64,000 nucleotides of DNA from the NCBI GenBank assembly GCA_021325365.1, contig JAJPHF010000135.1:75587-139586 (forward strand), written 5' to 3'. The notes beneath the pieces are model-generated. The model was not told the origin of the DNA and ran no database searches. It saw only the letters and a program-made list of their open reading frames with translations. Source of the stretch: Pseudomonadota bacterium (GTDB taxonomy: Bacteria; Chloroflexota; UBA6077; JAJPHF01). The position numbers and the translations under genes are program-made. Of this stretch, positions 57,416-64,000 are shown in pieces; the stretch's first letter is position 1; the number at the start of each line of letters is the position of its first letter.

Positions 57416-59404
57416 CTAACGCCGGGCGCGCAGGACGAGCTTCACGGCGTCCGCGGCAACGGTGCCCCGCGCGTCGTTGCTGAGGCTGATCTCGGCCGCG
57501 CGCCCGCCCGGGAAGCCGAACAGCCGCTCGCCTCCCAGCCGGACCCAGTCGCCGCCGCCCGTGCGCTGGTTCTGCCGCTCCTGGTACGTGCCCTCGGCGT
57601 GGACGACGGTATACGGCGCGTCACCGGCAAGCCCGCTCACGTCCGGCCAGCGCACCCACACCTCGTACACGCCCGTCTCGCTGACGAACGGCCGCCAGCG
57701 GAAGACGCGCTCGCCTTGCCCGGCTGTGGCCGCCTCCCAGGACTCGCCGTTGATCCCCTTGCCGTCCGTGCGTCGCAGCCAGTCGCCCACGCGATCAGTC
57801 TGGCCCAGGTCCTCGTTGTCCGCCATCAGCTCGTCCGTGACGTGGAACGTGACGTTGGTCTCGTATACGGCCTGCTGGCCCAGTGGGTCGCGGCCGCGGA
57901 CGTGCAGGGTGTAGTGGCCCGGCTCCAGCCCGACGAGCGCGCGGGCCGAGATCGGCCGATACGCGCCCCAGCCGGGGCCGTTGTCGGGGGGCACGATGTC
58001 GTAAGCGCCATCGCGGCGCCAGTACTCCAGGTACGTCGAGTACATCCAGCCGGGCGCCGGCAGCCCCAGCCCGCCGGCGGTGGCGCCCAGGCGTCGCAGG
58101 CTGGTGTCCCCAGGCAGCGCGCCCGTCACGAAGACGCGCGCCGTCTGGCTCGCGCGCTCGCCGCCCAGCCGCTCGGCGATGGCCGCGCGCATATCCGGGA
58201 GCAGCCGGTACACCTCGTCGCCCGGGCACTCGGTGACCGTGAGGTCGCGGTGGCCCGCTACGTTCGCCACGTCGCGGTGCCAGATGCCATCGCTCCGCAG
58301 GAAGTCGCCCAGCGTGCTCGGGTCCACGCCGTCGCGGCGCGCGGTATACGCCAACAGATCGACCAGCCGCTCGCGCATCACGCGCGGCAGGGGCGACGCG
58401 CTGAAGTCGCCGATGAGCGCGTAACCGACCGTCCCGTAGTTGTGGAAGAACGCGTGCCCCGCGACCACGCCCGGCGACAGGAGCTGGCGGCCATCCGACT
58501 CGCGCGCAGGCCCCCGCCCCCGCCGCCCCTCGTACACGACGCCGTCCCGCCCGATCAGGGCGTTGTAGCCGATGTCACCCCACTCCAGCTCGACCGCATG
58601 GTAATGGTAGATGGCGCGGACTTCGGCCGCGGCGTCCCGGTAATCGTTCCCCGACGCCGTATGGTGGACGACCAGCTTCTTCACCGGGACGTACATGCGC
58701 GGCCAGGTTTCCGCCCCGCCCGCATCGAACCGCAGCGACTCGTCAGCGCCCCATTCCTCGCGCGAGCGAAACGGGAACGGGAAGCCGGCGGGACGGTCGA
58801 GCGCGGCGACCGCAAGCGCCCGCTCGGGCCCGTCGTACGGGTTGAGGTAGCTCAGCGTCAGCTGCACGAGCCGCGCGCCCGGCTCCTCGGGAAACTGCAC
58901 GCGGTACTGTGCATAGCCGCCGCGCGGCACGCGCGCCAGCGCGCTGTGGCCTTCGGCGCCCGCCGCGCCCGGCCGCACGCCCGCCGCTGGGACGGCCAGC
59001 CAGGCAGACCACTCCCGCCCGTCCTCGCTCGTGCGCACCGCGAAGGCCAGCTCGCTGCTGCCCGGCCCGTCGGCTACCCAGCGCAGCCCCAGGTGCGTGG
59101 CCGCGAAGCGCAGCCGCAGCGGCGCCGACTCGTACACCGCGGCCGGCGCCGCGCCCAGCAAGGCGCCTCCTCCCGCACGCGCCAGCAGCCTGACCCCGCC
59201 CAGGCGACCGCTGCCAAGCTCGTGCGTCGCCGCGTGAACGACCCGGTCGACCAGCACCGTCCGCACCGCCGCGGCGGCACCCGCCGCGGCCGCTCGCGGG
59301 CCAAGCGCGGCCAGCGCCAGGCTCGCGGCCCCTAGGCGGCCGGCGCCGCGCAGGAACGCGCGGCGGGTTGGCCGGCAGGCGTCCGCCGGGGTGCCGTCCG
59401 TCAT
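57416..59404 (-). CDS. Tat-exported N-acetylmuramoyl-L-alanine amidase / PGRP-domain protein
   Basis: A 662-residue secreted protein. ATG 59404 behind GGAGGAG gives a twin-arginine signal (TRRAFLRGAG, Arg14-Arg15) with a hydrophobic stretch to about residue 45. A central amidase_2/PGRP domain (about residues 225-425) carries the zinc ligands: KKLVVHHTASG, VAGHRDLTVTECPGDEVY, with WGDIGYNALIGRDGVVYEG between. The C-terminal end (VYEVWVRWPDVSGLAGDAPY, then VRLGGERLFGFPGGRAAEIS) is a golvesin/Xly-type carbohydrate-binding-like domain. It probably cuts or binds peptidoglycan outside the cell. Followed by otsB. Confidence 0.88.
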   Translation of the reverse strand: MTDGTPADACRPTRRAFLRGAGRLGAASLALAALGPRAAAAGAAAAVRTVLVDRVVHAATHELGSGRLGGVRLLARAGGGALLGAAPAAVYESAPLRLRFAATHLGLRWVADGPGSSELAFAVRTSEDGREWSAWLAVPAAGVRPGAAGAEGHSALARVPRGGYAQYRVQFPEEPGARLVQLTLSYLNPYDGPERALAVAALDRPAGFPFPFRSREEWGADESLRFDAGGAETWPRMYVPVKKLVVHHTASGNDYRDAAAEVRAIYHYHAVELEWGDIGYNALIGRDGVVYEGRRGRGPARESDGRQLLSPGVVAGHAFFHNYGTVGYALIGDFSASPLPRVMRERLVDLLAYTARRDGVDPSTLGDFLRSDGIWHRDVANVAGHRDLTVTECPGDEVYRLLPDMRAAIAERLGGERASQTARVFVTGALPGDTSLRRLGATAGGLGLPAPGWMYSTYLEYWRRDGAYDIVPPDNGPGWGAYRPISARALVGLEPGHYTLHVRGRDPLGQQAVYETNVTFHVTDELMADNEDLGQTDRVGDWLRRTDGKGINGESWEAATAGQGERVFRWRPFVSETGVYEVWVRWPDVSGLAGDAPYTVVHAEGTYQERQNQRTGGGDWVRLGGERLFGFPGGRAAEISLSNDARGTVAADAVKLVLRARR

Positions 59405-59640
59405 GTGCTCCTCCGTCCTCGGCAGTCGTCGCGCGCTCGCCGCTGGCTCCCACGTCCCAGGCAGCCTCCGCGCGAGCCGCCCAGTCCCAATGTACCCGCA
59501 CGGCCGGCCGCACGCCAGCGAGCGCCGGCGGCTTCCGTGCTCCCGGCGCTGGTGGGAGCTGCCCGTCCGAACGCGGTATCGCGCGGGCACCCGACGGGCG
59601 GGATGGGCGCGAAATTTTGTCCGACGGTTGCCCGCGGCTC

Positions 59641-59649
59641 TGCTATACT
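59641..59649 (+). promoter_or_regulatory. Extended -10 promoter of the small unknown gene
   Basis: TGCTATACT, identical to the riboflavin operon element, lies 29 bases before GTG 59678. Confidence 0.55.
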
Positions 59650-59677
59650 CCGCCAAAGAGCGAGGAGCGAACGCAGC

Positions 59678-60088
59678 GTGGAGCAGCAAGAGCCTCTGCC
59701 GCCTAGCCCAGCCACAGACCGCTGGAAGCGCGCGCTTGGGCGTATGCTCGACTCGCGCGGCTTCACGGTGGACGAGTGGCGTCACGCCAACCTCGCGGCT
59801 CACCGCCCGGCGCTGATCGCGACGGTCGAGCACATCCTGGAGCGCTTGCGGCTCGAAGCCACCCAGGCCGACCTCCTCGAGCGGGATACGCTCTCGGAGG
59901 ACTGGGACCCATGGCTAACCGAGCAGTACGGCGAGGAGAACGCGCGCATCCTGCGCGAGGCCAGCCCTGCCGAGATCGCCTACGGCATCCGCTGGTGCGA
60001 GATCCTGCTGGACCGGCAGCTTGACGTCGAGGAACTCGCCACCAACCCGCCTGAGCCGGTCATCCAGTGGAGCCGAGACGTCGACTGA
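59678..60088 (+). CDS. Small acidic helical protein of unknown function, 136 aa
   Basis: I do not recognise the family. The product has no signal peptide or membrane helix. It is charged and largely helical: RWKRALGRMLDSRGFTVDEW, then ATVEHILERLRLEATQADLL, LTEQYGEENARILREASPAE and AYGIRWCEILLDRQLDVEEL. GTG 59678 is preferred because CGAGGAGCGA precedes it and an extended -10 lies upstream. The earlier open frame is the shadow of the amidase gene. It is divergent from the amidase and converges on the sensor kinase gene. Confidence 0.7.
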   Translation: MEQQEPLPPSPATDRWKRALGRMLDSRGFTVDEWRHANLAAHRPALIATVEHILERLRLEATQADLLERDTLSEDWDPWLTEQYGEENARILREASPAEIAYGIRWCEILLDRQLDVEELATNPPEPVIQWSRDVD

Positions 60089-60149
60089 GCCGCCAATCGC
60101 GCGCCGCGCCGCCTGGCGCCTCTCGCCCTCCCCGCCGCGCGCCCCGCGT

Positions 60150-63100
60150 TTAGACCGTGCAGCGCGCACGGAAGGCCCGCAGCGCCGCGAGCGTCGTCTC
60201 AAACGCCGCGTCGAATGCCGCCAGCAGGTGCCGGTCGTCCCCCAGCGTGCCCCCGCGCGCCAGCGCCTCCAGGCGCCCGCAGGCGGCCTCCAGCTCCCGC
60301 GCGCCGATGCTTCCCGCCTCGCCCTTGAGCAGATGCGCCGCCTGGCGCAGCGCCGCCGCGTCCCGCGCCATGAGCGCCGTGCGCACCGCCTGCCCCCGCG
60401 CCGCGGCTTCCCCCGCGAACTGGTCGATCAGCTCGGCCACGACGTCCGGCTCGCCCGACGCCAGCTCGGTCAGAACCGTCTCGTCCAGCGTCACGGGAGC
60501 GCCGCCGCTCGGCGTGAGCGCAGCGCTTCCTGCAGCGAGCGGCGGATCGGGGCTCCGCAGCCAACGCTCCAGGGCCTGTTGTAGCTCCTCCACCCGGACC
60601 GGCTTCGAGATGTACCCATCCATGCCCGCGGCCAGGCAACGCTCGCGGTCGCCCTCCATCGCGTTGCCGGTCATCGCGATGATCGGTATATGGCGCGCCC
60701 CGCCTTCGCGCCGCCGGATCTCGACGCTTGCCTCGAAGCCGTCCATGTCCGGCATTTGGCAGTCCATGAGCACGGCCGCGTAGGGAATCCGCGCCAGCGA
60801 GTCGATCGCCTCCAGGCCGTTCGCCACTGCGTCCGCTCGATATCCAAGCCGCCGCAGCATGCCGAGCGCCACCTGCTGATTGATCGCCGAGTCCTCGACG
60901 ACCAGAATCCGGGTGGCCGCAGCCGCCGCCGGGGCTGGCGGCAGGTCGGCCGCCGGCAGCGGGACCGGCTGGCTCGGGAGCCTGTCCGTGCCCCTCGGCG
61001 CACCCGAGCTGGCTGCCACGTCCCCACGCAGCACCTCGCTCAGTACGGCGAAGAGCTGCGCCTGCCGCACGGGCTTGGTCAGCGCCGCCGCGATGCCCGC
61101 CGCCGTCTCCTCCTGACGGTTGCCCCGGCCCAGCGACGTGAGCAGCACCAGCCGCGTCGCGGCCGTGGCCGGATCGGCCTTGATCCGACGTGCTAGCTCC
61201 AGCCCGTCCATCCCCGGCATCTGCATGTCTAGGATCGCCAGGGCGTACGGCGCGCCGTCCTGCGCGGCCGCCCCGATCAGGGCCAGCCCGCGCGGGCCGT
61301 CCTCGGCGCCCTCGCTCACCACCCCGCAGCTCGCGAGCTGCTCCGCCAGGATGCGGCGATTCGTTGCGTTGTCGTCCACCACTAGCGCGCGTACGCCGCT
61401 GAGGTCTGGGTGCCCGCCGGGCGAGCCCCCGCTCGCGGCCGCCAGCTCGAAACGCGCCGTGAACCAGAAGGTGCTGCCCTGGCCCGGCGCGCTGTCCATG
61501 CCGATCTCGCCGTGCATCAGCTCGACGAGCCGCTTGCAGATGACGAGACCCAGCCCCGTCCCGCCATACTTGCGGGTAGTCGAGCTGTCCGCCTGGGTAA
61601 AGGCCTGGAATAGCCGCGCCTGCACCTCCGACGAGATGCCGATGCCGGTATCGCGCACCGTGAACCGCGCTACAGCGCCGTGCGGCGTCGTCTCCACTAC
61701 CCGCGCGTCCACGACGACCTCGCCCTCGTGGGTAAACTTCACGGCATTACCCACGAGGTTGAACAGTATCTGCCGCAGGCGGCCCGGATCGCCGCGCAGC
61801 GCCCGCGGCACGTCCGCGTGGACCTGCGCCGCCAGCTCCAGCCCCTTCGCATGTGCCTGCGGCGCGAGCAGGCCCACCACGTCCTCGACGACCTCGCGCA
61901 CGTCGAGGTCGATGATCTCCAGGTCCAGGCGACCCGCCTCGATCTTCGAGAAGTCGAGGATGTCGTTGATGATGGCCAGCAGTGCCTCGCCGGAGCGGCG
62001 TACCGTCTCGGCATACTCGCGCTGCTCCGGCCCCAGCCGGGTATCCAGCAGCAGGCCGGCCATGCCGATCACGCCGTTCATCGGAGTGCGCAACTCGTGG
62101 CTGACCATTGAGACGAACTCGTCCTTCATCTTCTCCAGCGCGCGGCGTTCCGTGATGTCCCTAAACGCCACGACCGCGCCGCCGATAGCTCCGTCGTTCC
62201 GCAGCGGCGTGCTCACGTACTCGACCGGGAAAGCGCTGCCGTCCTTGCGGTGGTAGAGGTCGTCCGTCACGTAGTGGACGCCGCCGTCCCGTAGCGTGGC
62301 GGTGATCGGCGACTCCTCCCAGGCGTAGGCGGCGCCCCGCACCGTGGCGGGCCGCACCACGTCGTGCAGCCGCCGGCCCATCAGCTCGTCCACGCCGTAG
62401 CCGAGCAGCGTGGCCGCCGCCGGGTTGATGAACGTCGTGCGGCCCTCCCGGTCCACTCCGAAGATACCCTCGCCCGCCGAGTTCAGAATGGACTCGTTCA
62501 GCTGCACTGTCGCCTGGAGCTGCTCGGCCATCGCGTCAAACGCGATGCCCAGCTCACCCAGCTCGTCCGAGCCGCGGATGCCCGCCCGGTGCGCCCAGTC
62601 GCCGCGCGCCCAGCGCCCCGCAGCGGCCATCAGCGCCTGACGGCGCGCCGCGAGCGCGCGCCACAACAGGTACACCAGGATGAAGCTGGCGGCGGCGATC
62701 GCCGCGCTCAGGACGATACGCCAGTTGCGCTCCGCCTGGATTGGCCCGAGCACGGGCGCGCTCGGCAGGTCCACCAAGACGACCCAGGGCGTGCGATTGA
62801 CGTCGTCCCAGCCGCGCAGGAACTCTTGGCCGGCCCCGCGGGTGAAGCCGCCGCGCACCGGTTTCGCGCCGCCGGGCGCCGCGGCGCTTTCGTCGTAGAG
62901 CGTCGGGCGTCGCTGCCCGATCCGGGCAAGCTGGTCGGCGCTCAGCACGCTGTCGTTGACCCCGCCGACGTCACGTCCCTGGAGCACTCGGCCATCGCGG
63001 CTGTCCAGGAGCACGACGGTGCTCCCAACCGGGAGTGGCCCGTCGGTCCAGACCACGGGCAGCGGGCCTAGCTTCAACTCCGCCAGCAGGTAGCCCTGTG

Positions 63101-63671
63101 TCTCGGCGGCGCCCTCGGCCTTCACGGGGAGCAGGATCGGCAAGACGGGATTGTTGTCGGGGCTCGCTTGGGGCTGGTTCGACACCGTCAGGGGGGCTCC
63201 CGCCATCACCTCCCGCACGAACGGCGCGTCGGGCAGCACGGGCCGCGCGCTCCCAGGCTGGTAGTTCGATCCTCCGTGGCTCTGAGAGTCCGGCGTGAAG
63301 TACGTCAGCGCGTTCAGCGGCGGGTAGGTGAGAGCGCGCAGGATCGCGTCGCGGTCGGCGTCCGTGCCGTCCCAGAACAGGGGGTAGCGGGCTAGCGTGC
63401 GCGAGAGCTGCTGCGCGCTGTCCAGCGCGGTGGCGACTTCGTTCGCGGCGATCCGCGCCGCCGAGGCCGCGCTCTCGATGGCGCGCCCCTCGGCCGCGGT
63501 CTCCTGATCGCGCGCGTATTGCACCGACGCGACCAACGGGGCAACAGTGGCGACGAAGAACAGAAGCAGGATCTTCCCGGCCACCGACGCTATGGCCCGC
63601 CGCACCGGCCCGAGCGGGCGGTCCGGGTGGCCGTCAGGCCGACGCGCCGAACTGGGGGCCTGACCGCTCAT
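60150..63671 (-). CDS. Hybrid sensor histidine kinase with two receivers and an HPt domain
   Basis: A 1173-residue membrane signalling protein. In order: membrane helix near residues 32-50; extracytoplasmic cache-like sensor (about 51-318); second helix (319-339); HAMP (340-392); PAS (393-510, GIFGVDREGRTTFINPAAA); histidine kinase with His525 in SMVSHELRTPMNG; ATPase boxes NLVGNAVKFTHEG, DTGIGIS and YGGTGLGLVICKRL; receiver 1 (Asp815 in ILDMQMPGMDG); receiver 2 (Asp970 in LMDCQMPDMDG); HPt with His1113 in AAHLLKGEAGSIGA. All phosphorelay residues are present. The signal and the final response regulator are unknown. Confidence 0.95.
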   Translation of the reverse strand: MSGQAPSSARRPDGHPDRPLGPVRRAIASVAGKILLLFFVATVAPLVASVQYARDQETAAEGRAIESAASAARIAANEVATALDSAQQLSRTLARYPLFWDGTDADRDAILRALTYPPLNALTYFTPDSQSHGGSNYQPGSARPVLPDAPFVREVMAGAPLTVSNQPQASPDNNPVLPILLPVKAEGAAETQGYLLAELKLGPLPVVWTDGPLPVGSTVVLLDSRDGRVLQGRDVGGVNDSVLSADQLARIGQRRPTLYDESAAAPGGAKPVRGGFTRGAGQEFLRGWDDVNRTPWVVLVDLPSAPVLGPIQAERNWRIVLSAAIAAASFILVYLLWRALAARRQALMAAAGRWARGDWAHRAGIRGSDELGELGIAFDAMAEQLQATVQLNESILNSAGEGIFGVDREGRTTFINPAAATLLGYGVDELMGRRLHDVVRPATVRGAAYAWEESPITATLRDGGVHYVTDDLYHRKDGSAFPVEYVSTPLRNDGAIGGAVVAFRDITERRALEKMKDEFVSMVSHELRTPMNGVIGMAGLLLDTRLGPEQREYAETVRRSGEALLAIINDILDFSKIEAGRLDLEIIDLDVREVVEDVVGLLAPQAHAKGLELAAQVHADVPRALRGDPGRLRQILFNLVGNAVKFTHEGEVVVDARVVETTPHGAVARFTVRDTGIGISSEVQARLFQAFTQADSSTTRKYGGTGLGLVICKRLVELMHGEIGMDSAPGQGSTFWFTARFELAAASGGSPGGHPDLSGVRALVVDDNATNRRILAEQLASCGVVSEGAEDGPRGLALIGAAAQDGAPYALAILDMQMPGMDGLELARRIKADPATAATRLVLLTSLGRGNRQEETAAGIAAALTKPVRQAQLFAVLSEVLRGDVAASSGAPRGTDRLPSQPVPLPAADLPPAPAAAAATRILVVEDSAINQQVALGMLRRLGYRADAVANGLEAIDSLARIPYAAVLMDCQMPDMDGFEASVEIRRREGGARHIPIIAMTGNAMEGDRERCLAAGMDGYISKPVRVEELQQALERWLRSPDPPLAAGSAALTPSGGAPVTLDETVLTELASGEPDVVAELIDQFAGEAAARGQAVRTALMARDAAALRQAAHLLKGEAGSIGARELEAACGRLEALARGGTLGDDRHLLAAFDAAFETTLAALRAFRARCTV

Positions 63672-63900
63672 CGACTAGCCAATCACGGGGCTGGCCGCGA
63701 CTACCGCGACGGCAGCTTGCTTCATACCTCCGATTGTAAGGATTCCCGGATTTTCGAGCACCCTGCCAGAACGTCCCGGCCAGGGGCGGAGACTGCCCGG
63801 CAGGACCCTCCGCGCGGCGCAACCGCTGAATCCGCTGGCGCCGACGCACCTCGCCGCCAGCAACCTGTTTACCGGATGACCCCGGGCAGGTGTCTAGGGC

Positions 63901-63929
63901 TTTTCACTGCTCTAGTGAGATGGTAGAAC
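63901..63929 (+). promoter_or_regulatory. Possible promoter of the gene at the right edge
   Basis: TTTTCA (63901-63906), 17 bases and TAGAAC (63924-63929) preceded by TGG. Weak match, but well placed 29 bases before ATG 63958. Confidence 0.3.
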
Positions 63930-63957
63930 AAGCGTCACCGAAGGGAGGTGGCGCGCG

Positions 63958-64000
63958 ATGGAGTGGGGCGAGCCGGTCCATCCGCAGAGTGTGTTAGCGC
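63958..64000 (+). CDS. Start of an unidentified gene, cut by the window edge
   Basis: ATG 63958 follows GGGAGG at a normal distance and opens MEWGEPVHPQSVLA without a stop to the edge. Only 14 codons are visible, so no family can be named. The strong binding site and the promoter-like sequence upstream support a real gene. Confidence 0.4.
   Translation, partial: MEWGEPVHPQSVLA

Noticed and set aside
57398..59335. Long open frame antisense to the amidase gene
   Set aside because: No recognisable domain; low-complexity shadow of a fully motif-supported gene.
63675..63725. 16-codon leader peptide before the hybrid kinase
   Set aside because: GGAGGT is directly next to the ATG, too close for normal initiation, and no attenuator hairpin follows it.

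Overview
The window is high-GC bacterial chromosome with short intergenic gaps, frequent GTG starts and GGAGG-type ribosome binding sites. The gene content (NMT1-type lipoproteins, a MurE without the usual diaminopimelate motif, NuoD next to NuoI, cobalamin-dependent MetH, a recombinase relic of a type common in Chloroflexota) suggests a Chloroflexota-like, aerobic, non-Gram-negative organism. This placement is an impression from the protein sequences, not a phylogeny.

Layout. 1-7077: surface polysaccharide genes (end of a UDP-sugar epimerase/decarboxylase, an O-antigen-ligase-type membrane protein, a flippase-like membrane protein, a four-helix-bundle protein, three GT-B glycosyltransferases). 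7114-11125: riboflavin operon ribD-ribE-ribBA-ribH behind an FMN riboswitch with its own intrinsic terminator. 11166-18679: housekeeping genes (divergent plsY/gpsA, murE, an unknown protein, uvrC, a monofunctional peptidoglycan glycosyltransferase, RNase PH). 18800-18873: tRNA-Asp(GUC). 18874-31671: a putative 12.8-kb genomic island, bounded on the left by the intact tRNA-Asp and on the right by an exact 26-bp copy of that tRNA's 3' end. Just inside its left end is a short relic resembling a serine-recombinase C-terminus. The cargo is a LysR regulator and a + strand catabolic cluster: bicupin ring-cleavage dioxygenase, RidA deaminase, two ACMSD-like amidohydrolases, two solute-binding lipoproteins, an isochorismatase-type hydrolase and a molybdenum hydroxylase large subunit. 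A third solute-binding protein points the other way.

31850-44401: a mixed region with a 55-codon small ORF, a 5'-truncated VOC gene, a beta-propeller-type protein, an MFS exporter, a TehA/SLAC1-type channel, a thioesterase, metH, glgX, a radical SAM protein and a hydrolase relic. 44551-50445: a PadR regulator with a visible promoter and operator, nuoD-nuoI, dxs and glycerate 2-kinase. 50546-55994: dapA-asd-dapB-pnp on the - strand; pnp has a 103-residue RGG-rich tail and a long structured leader containing a terminator. 56595-64000: trehalose-phosphatase, a Tat-exported amidase, a small unknown protein, a large hybrid sensor kinase and the first codons of a further gene.

How the genes work together. 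The rib operon supplies flavin for Nuo and other oxidoreductases. plsY and gpsA start phospholipid synthesis from a shared bidirectional promoter. The dap genes make diaminopimelate and lysine. The island cargo is best read as uptake and ring cleavage of a hydroxylated or aminated aromatic acid, with the substrate unknown. The strongest leads are the tRNA-Asp island, the pnp leader RNA, the small ORF at 31850-32017 and the MurE specificity motif.
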